From Humibacillus sp. DSM 29435 (lineage in GTDB: Bacteria; Actinomycetota; Actinomycetes; Actinomycetales; Dermatophilaceae): a stretch of 64,000 nt of DNA. Positions within the stretch are counted from its first letter, which is position 1. Each line of letters starts with the position of its first letter. The notes beneath the pieces are model-generated. The model had not been told where the DNA came from and did no database searches. It saw only the letters and a program-made list of their open reading frames with translations. Below are positions 1 to 7,873 of this stretch, piece after piece. The translations under genes and the position numbers were made by a program. The stretch covers positions 62,001-126,000 of the forward strand of contig NZ_MAST01000023.1 of assembly GCF_001758225.1 (NCBI RefSeq). The letters are read 5' to 3'.

Positions 1-395
1 TTCTGGTCCAGCACTGGCTCGGCATCGAAGGCATGGCCCGTCGCTACCCCGACTACCTTCCAGCAGAGGGCTTCCAGCTGTTCAACCTCGTCTCGACGGC
101 GGGCGCCGGACTGCTCGGCGTCTCGACCCTCCCGTTCCTCTACAACGTCTGGACGACCTGGCGCCACGCCCCACTCGTCCACACGCATGACCCCTGGGGC
201 CACGGCGGGTCGCTCGAATGGGCCACCACGTGCCCACCCCCACGGCACAACTTCAGCTCGCTACCCCGCATCCGCTCCGAACGGCCGGCGTTCGACCTGC
301 ACCACCCTCAAGCCGCGTCGCACCCAGGCCCACCGCCCGACGCAGCCACGTTGGCCGAGGTCACGCCGGCCGGAGTCAGGCCAGACCACAGCTGA
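1..395 (+). CDS. ctaD: Cytochrome c oxidase subunit I, C-terminal part (5' truncated by window)
   Basis: This is the last ~130 residues of the aa3-type cytochrome c oxidase catalytic subunit, an inner-membrane protein that reduces oxygen in the respiratory chain. The first complete codon is at base 3 and the frame ends with TGA at 393-395. What is visible is the final transmembrane helix (around [14 protein letters not shown]), then DPWG and [15 protein letters not shown], the conserved C-terminal signature of actinobacterial CtaD, and the tail [12 protein letters not shown]. The heme- and copper-binding helices lie upstream of the window. It is convergent with the histidine kinase at 423, and the two stop codons share one hairpin. 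Confidence 0.95.
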   Translation, partial: LVQHWLGIEGMARRYPDYLPAEGFQLFNLVSTAGAGLLGVSTLPFLYNVWTTWRHAPLVHTHDPWGHGGSLEWATTCPPPRHNFSSLPRIRSERPAFDLHHPQAASHPGPPPDAATLAEVTPAGVRPDHS

Positions 396-427
396 CGACA
401 ACTGGGCGGGTTCGCCCCCGTGTCAGC
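391..427. terminator. Bidirectional hairpin spanning both convergent stop codons
   Basis: GCTGAC (391-396) pairs with GTCAGC (422-427), and an inner stem GGGCG (404-408) pairs with CGCCC (413-417). The hairpin contains the ctaD stop and the kinase stop, so it could serve transcripts from either side. No T-run follows. Confidence 0.5.
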
Positions 428-3400
428 TTCGCTCCCCAGACGACGCGGCGTCTTCCAGCGGAAGGGTTGCGTGCAACGTCGTTCCCACTCCTCGGGGACT
501 GGTGATGGTGAGCTGACCTCCGCCGGCCTCGACGCGGTCGAGCAGCCCGATCAGACCCGTGCCGCCCACGAGGGCTGCACCACCGCATCCGTCATCGCTG
601 ACGACGACCGTCACGACGTCGCCGTTCAGCGTCACGTCGACGTCGGCATGGGTGGCGTGGGCGTGCTTCAGCACGTTGTTCAGGGCCTCGGCGATGATGA
701 AGTAGGAAGTGGTCTCGGTCTTGACCGGAAGGCGTTGCGCGGCCACCCGAACGTCCACCGGCAGAGCCAGATCGGCCGCGAGCGACTCCACCCCGGCGCG
801 AAGGCCGCCGAGGATCAGAGCCGCGGGAAGGATGCCGTGAACGATCTCTCGGAGGTCGTGGCTGGCTCGGACAGCATGGGCCAACGCTTCCTCGACGAGG
901 GGCACGGCGGCGTCAGCCTCGTCAAGGACGTCTCGGGCCAGGTTGAGGCTGATGATGGTGTGGACGAGTCGCTGCTGTGCGGTGTCGTGCACGTCGCGTT
1001 GCAGCTGTCGGCGAGTCTCATCCGCCGTCGCCACCACGCGGGCCCGGGAGGCGCGGAGGTTGGCCTTGTTCTCCGCGTTGGCGATCGCGGCCGCCGCCAG
1101 GTCGGCAAACTGCGTCAGTCGCTCGAGTGACTCCTTCGAAGCGGACGTTTCGGGTCTGTCGGTCGCCAAGGCACCCCAGACGCGTCCCTCCACGATGACG
1201 GGCACGACGATTCCGGTGCCGATCCCCAAACGGTCGGTCAGCTCGGTGCGTGCACTGTTGTCGGCGCTGATGGTCGTGGGGCGGCCAGTGCGCAGCACGA
1301 TCTCCAAGCCACCGGAGGCGCGGCCGCGCAACCCGACGACAGCCGGACTGCCTGACGCGGCGACGACAACGGCGTCCTGGCCGGGTCCGTAGCGCAGCAG
1401 CGCGGCAGTGACGTCACCGAGCAGTCGCGAGGCTTCCGTGGCCACAGCGACGAAGACGCTCTCCAGCGCCTCACCGCGGGCGACCAGCTCAGCGACTCGG
1501 CGAAAGGCCGAATGCTCGTCGACCAGTACCTGCCGGTCACGTCGGGCCCGCACCGCCGAGACCGCGGTGCCAGCAAGCTCTGCGAACCTCGTCAGCTGAT
1601 CCTCGATGCCTTGGGGCAGCGGGTCACCGACGGCGACCAGCACTCCCCAGGGTTTGGTGCGGACAAGTACCGGGACGGCCACGATGGTGCTGAAGCCGAC
1701 CCGGTGCGCGACCTGTTGCCACCCGCTGCCCGCAGTGACCGGACCCTCCACGCGAGCCGGCCGGCCGGTACGCCAGACTCTCTGAACCGGACCGTCACCG
1801 CCATCGGTATCGCGCATCCCAACCACGATCCCGTCGGGTGCACCAACAACGGCAACGATCACGCTCGAACCGCTCGGATCGAAGCGCAGCAGGTTGACGA
1901 ACCTCACCCCGGTCAGCCGTGAGGTCTCGGCGACAACCGCTTCGAGCACCTCATCGCCCAAGGTCTCCTGTGCCGCAAGCTCGGCAATGCGTCGGAGCGC
2001 CGCTTGCTCGTCGGCCACGCGTTGCAGGTCTGCACCGGCTTCGCTGTTGGCGACAGCGGCTGCAACGAGCTCGGCGAACATGTTCAGCCGGTACTCGGTT
2101 CCGGCCGGCAGCGGAGCGGAGCCCGAGGTGGCGGTCAGCATGCCCCACACCGCGCCGCCGACCTTGATCGGCGCCGCGACGGCAGCACCCAGACCGAAGC
2201 GAACGGCGAGATCGGCGTCGCGCTGCACCGTGTAGTCATCGACCCGCACCGTGCAGCCGCGGCGCCGCACGCGGTCCGGAAGGGTCCTGGGTTTGAACCG
2301 GATTCTCGCGCCCAGCGGGGCCGGCCCCCCGTGAACGGCGACGACGACGAGCTCATCGCCCCCGAGGAACCGTGACAAGGTCATCGGCTGACCGTTGAGC
2401 AGGTCGGCCGCCTCCGCCGCCACGGCGTCGAAGATCTCCTGCTGAGGAACGGCCCGGGCGACCAGCTCCGCGACCTTTCGCAAGGCCGTCTGCTCGTGAG
2501 CGAGCTGCCGGATCTCCTGCTGCGCTTGGCTGTTGGCCAGAGCGCCGGTGACGAGCTCGGCGAACTGCTCGAGACGCTGGCGGTCGCCAGCCAGCTCGGC
2601 GCGCTCCGCGCCGAGAGCAGCCAAGGCACCCCACAAGCGGTCGTTGACGATGATCGGCAGGCTCGTCGTGTTGATGCCGTACGCCTTCTGGAAGATCCGG
2701 GTCACGATCGCGGAGAGATCAGGCCGTGGCGTCGACCACGGCCCGGACAGCGCACGGCGCAAGACGCGGTGGTCCTCGACGGTAGTGCTGATCTCGAGGT
2801 CGAGATCGATGGGGGCGTCATGACGCGCAACGACGGTGAAGGTCGGGTCGGCGTCGAGGCGGGCGAGCACCACGCCGCGTTCAGTGAGAGCCGATGCCCC
2901 TGTCGCGACCGCAGCCAGGAGCTCAGGCTGGGAGACGCCGTGGGCGACCAGCTCGGCAACGCGACGAAGGCCCATCTGAAGCTCGACCAGCGACGTGAGC
3001 TCAGCCCGCGCGCGGGCGTTGGTGATCGCGGTCGCGGCCAGCCGGGCGAAGGACTCGAGGCGCGCTTGGGTCGCCGCCCGTAGCGTCAGATGGTCGGCGA
3101 GCACGGTGATGGCGCCCCAGACCCGACCGGCCGCGATGATCGGGGCACCGATCCCGCTGGTCAGGCCGAGCTCACGTGCGGTGGCGGCGTTCCGGCCGGG
3201 AACGTCGTCGTAGCTGTCGAAGAGGAAGGAGTGCCCGGTGGCCCAGACGCGCTGCGCCACACCGTCGCCGTCACGGGCCAGACGCATTCCCACGTGCATG
3301 ACGTGGCGAACCGCGTCGGCGCCCTGCATGGACACGATGACCGCCTGGCCGTCCGCTTCGTAGCGCAGCAACGTCGTGAAGTGCCCCCCACACAGCTGAT

Positions 3401-4064
3401 GCGCTTCCATCGTGACTGCGTCGAACACCTCTGACGACCCAGAGTCCGCAGCAACCAGCTCGGCGATCCGTCGTAGGGCCGACTGCTCGGCGGCCATCGC
3501 CTGCAGCTGGACACGACTCTCGGCATTGGCCAACGCGAGGGCGACCAATGCGTTGACCTCCGACATCAGGGATGCTGCCTCGTCAGAGAACGGCTCAGGC
3601 CCTTCGAACGCCGCGACGCTGGCCCCCCATGTCTGCGCCCCCAGAACGATCGGCACCACAACGCCCGACCGGATGCCGAGATCGCGGCCTGCGCCCACGC
3701 CCTGTCGAGCGCCGCTGAGGGCTCCTGGGAGTACGCCTGGGAGTGCGTCTGAGCCGAACCACGAAGGCCGGGCGGTATCGCGGAGAGTGCGCAACCGGTC
3801 GTCGATCGGCTGGGACTGCCCGACAGTGGCCATCGGGTCCCCGTCGCTCCATCCCGCCAGTGGGGTGACCGTGTCACCCACCTCGAACCGCAGCAGTGAA
3901 GTGAGGTCGGCGTTCACCAGCTTCGCCACCGCAACGGGAACCGCCGCGAACAGCTGTTGGAGCGGAACCGCCCGCGCCACCAGCGTGGAGAGCTCGCGCA
4001 GGGCAGCGTGCTCGCGCGAGGTCCGCGCCGAACTGGCGCGGGACGAGATCTGCCCACTACCCAT
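423..4064 (-). CDS. Soluble sensor histidine kinase with six tandem GAF domains (NarL-partner type)
   Basis: A 1,213-residue histidine kinase with no predicted membrane helix, so probably cytoplasmic. Six GAF units follow each other at about 160-170-residue spacing. Each is introduced by a variant of ALRRIAELVA (near residues 23, 195, 362, 527, 692 and 857). The C-terminus is a HisKA_3 dimerisation domain with phospho-acceptor His about 1026 in RDVHDTAQQRLV. A HATPase_c follows, with N-box EALNN (about 1126-1130), SDDGCGG (about 1156-1162) and GTGLIGL. HisKA_3 kinases normally pair with NarL/LuxR-type regulators; none is in this window, so the partner is unknown, as are the GAF ligands. SD GGAG lies 5 nt before ATG. 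Confidence 0.9.
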   Translation of the reverse strand: MGSGQISSRASSARTSREHAALRELSTLVARAVPLQQLFAAVPVAVAKLVNADLTSLLRFEVGDTVTPLAGWSDGDPMATVGQSQPIDDRLRTLRDTARPSWFGSDALPGVLPGALSGARQGVGAGRDLGIRSGVVVPIVLGAQTWGASVAAFEGPEPFSDEAASLMSEVNALVALALANAESRVQLQAMAAEQSALRRIAELVAADSGSSEVFDAVTMEAHQLCGGHFTTLLRYEADGQAVIVSMQGADAVRHVMHVGMRLARDGDGVAQRVWATGHSFLFDSYDDVPGRNAATARELGLTSGIGAPIIAAGRVWGAITVLADHLTLRAATQARLESFARLAATAITNARARAELTSLVELQMGLRRVAELVAHGVSQPELLAAVATGASALTERGVVLARLDADPTFTVVARHDAPIDLDLEISTTVEDHRVLRRALSGPWSTPRPDLSAIVTRIFQKAYGINTTSLPIIVNDRLWGALAALGAERAELAGDRQRLEQFAELVTGALANSQAQQEIRQLAHEQTALRKVAELVARAVPQQEIFDAVAAEAADLLNGQPMTLSRFLGGDELVVVAVHGGPAPLGARIRFKPRTLPDRVRRRGCTVRVDDYTVQRDADLAVRFGLGAAVAAPIKVGGAVWGMLTATSGSAPLPAGTEYRLNMFAELVAAAVANSEAGADLQRVADEQAALRRIAELAAQETLGDEVLEAVVAETSRLTGVRFVNLLRFDPSGSSVIVAVVGAPDGIVVGMRDTDGGDGPVQRVWRTGRPARVEGPVTAGSGWQQVAHRVGFSTIVAVPVLVRTKPWGVLVAVGDPLPQGIEDQLTRFAELAGTAVSAVRARRDRQVLVDEHSAFRRVAELVARGEALESVFVAVATEASRLLGDVTAALLRYGPGQDAVVVAASGSPAVVGLRGRASGGLEIVLRTGRPTTISADNSARTELTDRLGIGTGIVVPVIVEGRVWGALATDRPETSASKESLERLTQFADLAAAAIANAENKANLRASRARVVATADETRRQLQRDVHDTAQQRLVHTIISLNLARDVLDEADAAVPLVEEALAHAVRASHDLREIVHGILPAALILGGLRAGVESLAADLALPVDVRVAAQRLPVKTETTSYFIIAEALNNVLKHAHATHADVDVTLNGDVVTVVVSDDGCGGAALVGGTGLIGLLDRVEAGGGQLTITSPRGVGTTLHATLPLEDAASSGERS

Positions 4065-4373
4065 CAGACTCCGTACCTAGCAAGGTCGCCTCGGCCAGTA
4101 AGCCCCAAAATACCCGCTGAGACGATCCCGCGTCACTCTCAGGTAAGCGTGGTCTCCCAGACCCGACCGGCAGTCCAGAGCTGGCGCACTGTCCGCAGAG
4201 GGCGAGCCCGCCGTTGTTCGGACATCTCGGGCAGGAGCAGATCTCTTACACCGGTGGCGACGTGGTCGTCGAAACCGCAGTCGGCAAGAAGCAGGACAGA
4301 CGAGGGGACGTGCGGGTGGGCCGACTCTCGTCCGGGCCGTCAACGTGCCCATCTGGGCATCTCGCGGGTTCGG
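4065..4373. other. Intergenic region between amidohydrolase and histidine kinase
   Basis: About 309 bp separating two leftward genes. It must carry the 3' end of the amidohydrolase mRNA and the kinase promoter. I see no convincing gene, tRNA or strong hairpin. The one small open frame on the minus strand (about 4077-4352) has arginine- and proline-rich random-looking composition and no SD. Confidence 0.4.
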
Positions 4374-5882
4374 TTACTGGGCGAACCAGCCTTCTGCCCT
4401 CAGCTGGTCCCAGATCCGTTGAACGACAGCGCCGCCCCGCCGTGCCACCTTGTTCTGGTCTGCCACCAGAAGGGCAGAGTCGAACAACTGCCATCTTCCG
4501 TCAGTCATCACGTTGCGAACAAAGGTGCCGTTCGCGTAGAGAAGGTTGACCAAGGGCTGGGGCGGCAGGGCCCCGGATCCGACGAGGAAGCCGCTGACGT
4601 CGATGGAGACCAGGTCGGCCTTGGCGTCGGCCCGGATGCGACCGAGATCCGGTCGGTGCAAGCCGTCGGCCGCGACCCGGGTGGCGCCGAGGACGGCATC
4701 GAGGGGCTGCGGTGACCGGCTCGGAACGGAGCCCGCTGCGCCGATGGCGCCGTGTCGTGCCTGACCCTTGAGCACCGCGAGCTTGATGTTCTCGACGTAG
4801 TCGTTGGAGTGGGTGTCGATGCCGATGTTGACCCGCACTCCTGCCGCGAGCATCTCGGGGTAGGGCTGGAGCGAGCCGCTGGCCCCTCCCGCTGAGGGGC
4901 AGGTCGCGTAGGTGTAGTCGCGCTGGGCCAACAGTGGCGGATCGAGGGCCAGATCGGCACCGGACATGTGGGCACCGAAGACGGGCACGTCGAAGAGGCC
5001 GAGCGAGTCGGCCCACGCCACCGGTCGGCTGCCCCACCGCCGCTGAACGGTCGCAGCCTCGCCGGCGCCCTGCGCCAGGTGCAGGTGGATGCCGTTCCCC
5101 AACTGCTTCGCAGCAGCGAGTACCGCGGCCAGGGTTTCGGGCGTGTGCGTGTCGGTGGCGTGTGGCGCCATCATGGGCCGGATGCGGTCATCGAAGGAGT
5201 GGTTCCAGCGCATCCCGAACTGTCGGTTCGCCTCGATCTCGGCCAGGGTCTCGGGAATGGAGGCCTCGAACACGGGCTCGTTCACGACGGGCCAGAAAGA
5301 GAAGAGTCGAGGCACCCCCGGCACCATGCCGGCCGGATAGCCGCGAACACCCCACGGGCCGGCCACCCGAACGTACGACCGCGCCTGTCGCAGGCTGAGT
5401 GACTGCTCGACCTGGGTGGTGCAGCCCGAGCGGATCAGCTCTGCGAGGTTGTACGCCGTCAAGGCGTCCATGTCCTTGTCGTTGAGCTGTTCGGCCAGCT
5501 CGAGCGGGCGCACGTAGCTGCGCGTTCCTTCGAACGTGCCTCGGGTGCAGGATCCGCCCGCGACGTGGGTGTGGCCACTGATGAAGCCCGGCAGCACGAG
5601 CTGGTCCTTCAGCTGCACCCGTCGGGCGCCGCCGCGGATCCGCCCTTCGCGAACCTCGACGATCCGATCCCGCACCACGTGGATGGACACGTCACGTTTG
5701 AGAGCGGGCCCACCTGGCTCCTCGACGAGTGCCCACCCGGCTTCGATGATCACTTCTCGCCCGTGAGGGGCGTGGGTTGCTGACGCCGAGGCTGCAGCAG
5801 CGGCGGGCGCGGCCACTCCGGCCGTGAGGCCGGCGGCGCCGACACCAGCAATCAACGAACGACGGGACAGGGACTCAGCCAT
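4374..5882 (-). CDS. Exported (Tat) amidohydrolase, TrzA/MTA-SAH-deaminase-like
   Basis: A 502-residue metal-dependent hydrolase of the amidohydrolase superfamily. The N-terminus has a twin-arginine signal (SRRSLIAG, residues 6-13) and an alanine-rich hydrophobic stretch to about residue 32, so the folded enzyme is probably exported. Metal ligands visible are HTH in GFISGHTHV (His104, His106), HLHLAQG further on, and the late Asp in GIDTHSND. The nearest relatives are chlorohydrolase/deaminase-type enzymes; the substrate cannot be told from sequence. The start at 5882 was chosen over one 15 codons upstream because of SD GGAG 5 nt before ATG and because it puts the Tat motif at the N-terminus. 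Nothing nearby suggests a pathway. Confidence 0.8.
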   Translation of the reverse strand: MAESLSRRSLIAGVGAAGLTAGVAAPAAAAASASATHAPHGREVIIEAGWALVEEPGGPALKRDVSIHVVRDRIVEVREGRIRGGARRVQLKDQLVLPGFISGHTHVAGGSCTRGTFEGTRSYVRPLELAEQLNDKDMDALTAYNLAELIRSGCTTQVEQSLSLRQARSYVRVAGPWGVRGYPAGMVPGVPRLFSFWPVVNEPVFEASIPETLAEIEANRQFGMRWNHSFDDRIRPMMAPHATDTHTPETLAAVLAAAKQLGNGIHLHLAQGAGEAATVQRRWGSRPVAWADSLGLFDVPVFGAHMSGADLALDPPLLAQRDYTYATCPSAGGASGSLQPYPEMLAAGVRVNIGIDTHSNDYVENIKLAVLKGQARHGAIGAAGSVPSRSPQPLDAVLGATRVAADGLHRPDLGRIRADAKADLVSIDVSGFLVGSGALPPQPLVNLLYANGTFVRNVMTDGRWQLFDSALLVADQNKVARRGGAVVQRIWDQLRAEGWFAQ

Positions 5883-5917
5883 GAGGTCTCCGAGCTTCAC
5901 GAGCGACGGACTGCAGG

Positions 5918-6023
5918 TTGTATGCACTCAAGCGGACCTGTCCGATGGTTGTCAAGAGCCTGAGACTGCATCCCGCATATTTGACTTTCCCTGGCCACGG
6001 CAATGGAGGAATGTGTATACAAC
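5918..6023. promoter_or_regulatory. Pair of inverted TTGTATRCA sites upstream of the amidohydrolase
   Basis: GTTGTATGCA at 5917-5926 (plus strand) and GTTGTATACA at 6014-6023 (minus strand) are near-identical inverted sites about 95 bp apart, resembling GntR-family operators of the TTGTATACAA kind. They lie in an unusually AT-rich patch for this genome. No GntR regulator is encoded in the window. Confidence 0.3.
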
Positions 6024-6104
6024 TTTGGCCCACTCGACGTGTCTGGGCGTAAGGTCGGCGCCAGCTGCAGTGACGACGTCCGCAAGGTCCGCGCCCCCGG
6101 CCCG

Positions 6105-6329
6105 GACCTCTGGCGGGCTCGCGACCCCTTCCCGTGGGGCGGGGTCGTGGAGGACCCTGCGACCGGCGCGGCCGCCGCCGCCTTCGCCGGTTACCTGCGT
6201 TCTCGCGGGCGCGCCTCTACCGGAGACACGTTCGTGGTGGAGCAGTGGGTCGAGATGGGCCGACCCAGCCACATCGAGGTCGAGCTGCTCGAGCGGGCCG
6301 CTCTCGTCAGCGGGCACGCCGTGCGGATC
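6105..6329 (+). pseudogene. Remnant of a PhzF-family isomerase (C-terminal fragment)
   Basis: About 75 codons match the end of PhzF/phenazine-biosynthesis-like epimerases: LWRARDPFPWGGVVEDPATG, then AAAAAFAGYLR, EMGRPSHIEV and SGHAVRI, all in the expected order. The N-terminal two thirds, including the catalytic Glu region, is missing. The frame upstream (from 6003) shows no PhzF similarity. The open frame continues past the family's normal end to 6449, overlapping the next gene's 3' end. This looks like a 5'-deleted pseudogene rather than a functional short protein. Confidence 0.7.
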
Positions 6330-6373
6330 TGCGTCGACTCCTCCAGAGACCTGTGCCGGCTCGTCGCGCTGGG

Positions 6374-6970
6374 TCAGTGGCGGGGCAGGGTCTCACCGGT
6401 GGGCAGCATCCGGCCGCTCAGGAGCGCCACCAGAGAGCCGCTGTCGTGACGAACCGGCCGGCCGGTACCCCAGCTCCAGTCGGTGTCGGCGGCCTCGAGC
6501 CGGATGCCGGTCAGGTCGATCCCGAATACGGCGCCGCCTGCGGCAGTGAGCTGCTCGAGCACGACCTTCACCGCGTCGGCCGGCGCGACTACAGGCCGAC
6601 CCAGTGCGACCGTCACGTCCAGGGAGTGGATGACTGCATGGCTCAGCGCACCACTGGCGCCACCGCCGGGCGGTTGCCACGTGTGCAGGGTCGGGGAACG
6701 GAGGTGATCGAGCAGATCGGCCTCGGGCAGCCGGGCGTCACGCGCAGCGACGGTGTCGGAAAAGAGCGTGAAGTCGCCACCGGCCGCCGCCATCTCGGCC
6801 CCGAACTGCGCTGGGGTCAACCGCGTCGGCATCGTCACATGCGCGACCACGTGGCGCACCAGCCAGTTCTCGCACAGCGACAGGGCGTCCCATGGGCCGA
6901 CGGCCGTGGTGGTGAGCAGGTCGGCGAGGCCGTTGTAGGTGGGCGCCACCCACGACTGAAGGTCAGTCAC
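6374..6970 (-). CDS. Maleylpyruvate isomerase-family (DinB-like, mycothiol-dependent type) protein
   Basis: 198 residues of the TIGR03083/MDMPI_N family, four-helix DinB-like proteins that in actinobacteria include mycothiol-dependent isomerases and many uncharacterised metal-binding members. The N-terminal WDALSLCENWLVRHVVAHV has the typical helix with a metal-ligand His, and ALSHAVIHSLDVTVALG carries the later His pair. The start is GTG at 6970, overlapping the SRPBCC stop as GTGA; the longer upstream reading merely reuses the neighbour's DNA. It is the last gene of an ArsR-SRPBCC-MDMPI operon, a common actinobacterial trio. The substrate is unknown. Confidence 0.8.
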   Translation of the reverse strand: MTDLQSWVAPTYNGLADLLTTTAVGPWDALSLCENWLVRHVVAHVTMPTRLTPAQFGAEMAAAGGDFTLFSDTVAARDARLPEADLLDHLRSPTLHTWQPPGGGASGALSHAVIHSLDVTVALGRPVVAPADAVKVVLEQLTAAGGAVFGIDLTGIRLEAADTDWSWGTGRPVRHDSGSLVALLSGRMLPTGETLPRH

Positions 6971-7407
6971 GTTCGGTCTACCTCTTCGAGGTGAGCAAGG
7001 TGTTGCTCGAGCCGGTCCAGGGAGGTGAGGAAGCCTGCGCGCGCCTCGGGCACGAGCATCGTCTCGGGCACGTTCCGCTGCCGGATGACCACGGCGGTGC
7101 CGTCGTCGCCGAGGTCGGTGAGGGTGCTGGTGGTGTGCATCCCGGTCGCCGGCTCGAGCCAGGCGAGCCGTTCGGGCGCGACCACCTCCGTGAAGGTGGC
7201 GACCATCCGGTAGCTGCCGTGCTCGCCGACCATCAAGGTCTCGAACCGGCCACCAGGGTGCAGCTCGACGACGATGCCCTCGATGGGGGTGTCCATACCG
7301 GCCGGGCCCCAGAACTGCGCCAGCTCGGCGGGCTCGGTCAGACACCGCCACACCCGCTCGCGCGGAGCGCGCAGAACCCGACGGTAGACCAGCTCGTTGT
7401 CGTTCAC
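6967..7407 (-). CDS. SRPBCC (AHSA1/START-like) domain protein
   Basis: 146 residues forming one SRPBCC ligand-binding fold: YRRVLRAPRERVWRCLTEP at the N-terminus, FWGPAGMD, then PGGRFETLM and the closing helix ARAGFLTSLDRLEQHL. These proteins bind hydrophobic ligands or act as Hsp90 co-chaperone-like domains; the true function here is unknown. The start is GTG at 7407 with SD GGGGGAGGA just upstream, overlapping the ArsR stop by 4 nt (GTGA). Its stop overlaps the next start in the same way, so all three genes are translationally coupled. Confidence 0.85.
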   Translation of the reverse strand: MNDNELVYRRVLRAPRERVWRCLTEPAELAQFWGPAGMDTPIEGIVVELHPGGRFETLMVGEHGSYRMVATFTEVVAPERLAWLEPATGMHTTSTLTDLGDDGTAVVIRQRNVPETMLVPEARAGFLTSLDRLEQHLAHLEEVDRT

Positions 7408-7751
7408 TGGTCCTCCCCCGTCTGTGTGTCGGACAGGTGCGTCTCCAACCGGTCCATGCGCTGCGACCACGTGCGCCGGCTCTGCTCGATCCAGGTGAGC
7501 GCGGCCTCCAGCGCCGCGGGTTCGAGGCGACAGGGCCGGGTCTGCCTCAGCCGCCCCTGGCTGATGAGGCCCGACCGTTCGAGCACCCGAATGTGCTGCG
7601 AAACGCCCTGCATGCTCATCGCATAAGGCTCCGCCAGCTCTTTGACCGTCGCCTCCCCCGCGCTCAGTCGGGCCACGATGTCTCGCCTGGTCGGGTCGCT
7701 CAGGGCCGTGAAGAGAGCATCCAGCCGACGGTCGTCGATAGTGTCTTGCAT
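7404..7751 (-). CDS. ArsR-family winged-helix repressor
   Basis: 115 residues. The winged helix is complete: LFTALSDPTRRDIVARL, recognition region VKELAEPYAMSMQGVSQHIRV and wing LISQGRLRQTRPCRL. No cysteine metal site of the ArsR/SmtB type is present, as in the SRPBCC-linked branch of this family, which usually represses its own operon. It is first in an operon with the SRPBCC and MDMPI genes. A palindrome between its -35 and -10 boxes suggests autoregulation. Confidence 0.9.
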   Translation of the reverse strand: MQDTIDDRRLDALFTALSDPTRRDIVARLSAGEATVKELAEPYAMSMQGVSQHIRVLERSGLISQGRLRQTRPCRLEPAALEAALTWIEQSRRTWSQRMDRLETHLSDTQTGEDQ

Positions 7752-7756
7752 GCTGT

Positions 7757-7786
7757 TACTAAAGCACTCACTTGATCAAGCGTCAA
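7757..7786 (-). promoter_or_regulatory. ArsR operon promoter with internal palindrome; likely leaderless
   Basis: Reading the minus strand: -35 TTGACG (7786-7781), an 18-nt spacer and -10 TTAGTA (7762-7757), 5 nt before the ArsR ATG. The transcript would therefore start at or next to the start codon. The spacer contains the perfect palindrome CTTGATCAAG (7771-7780), well placed for repressor occlusion of RNA polymerase. Confidence 0.55.
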
Positions 7787-7873
7787 CTGGATAAGCGCCT
7801 GGGCCGGTTGGTCGGTTCTCTGCGAAAATGACGCCCCGTCGGCGGATGCCCTTGCCCGGTCCGCGACGAACGG

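Noticed and set aside
4077-4352. Small minus-strand open frame in the gap upstream of the histidine kinase
   Set aside because: Arg/Pro-rich, no SD, no recognisable motif.
5950-5955. TTGACA (minus strand) as amidohydrolase -35
   Set aside because: No -10-like hexamer at 16-19 nt spacing.
6003-6449. Functional 148-residue protein
   Set aside because: Only the central part resembles PhzF C-termini, no SD, and the 3' part overlaps the convergent gene; called a pseudogene fragment.
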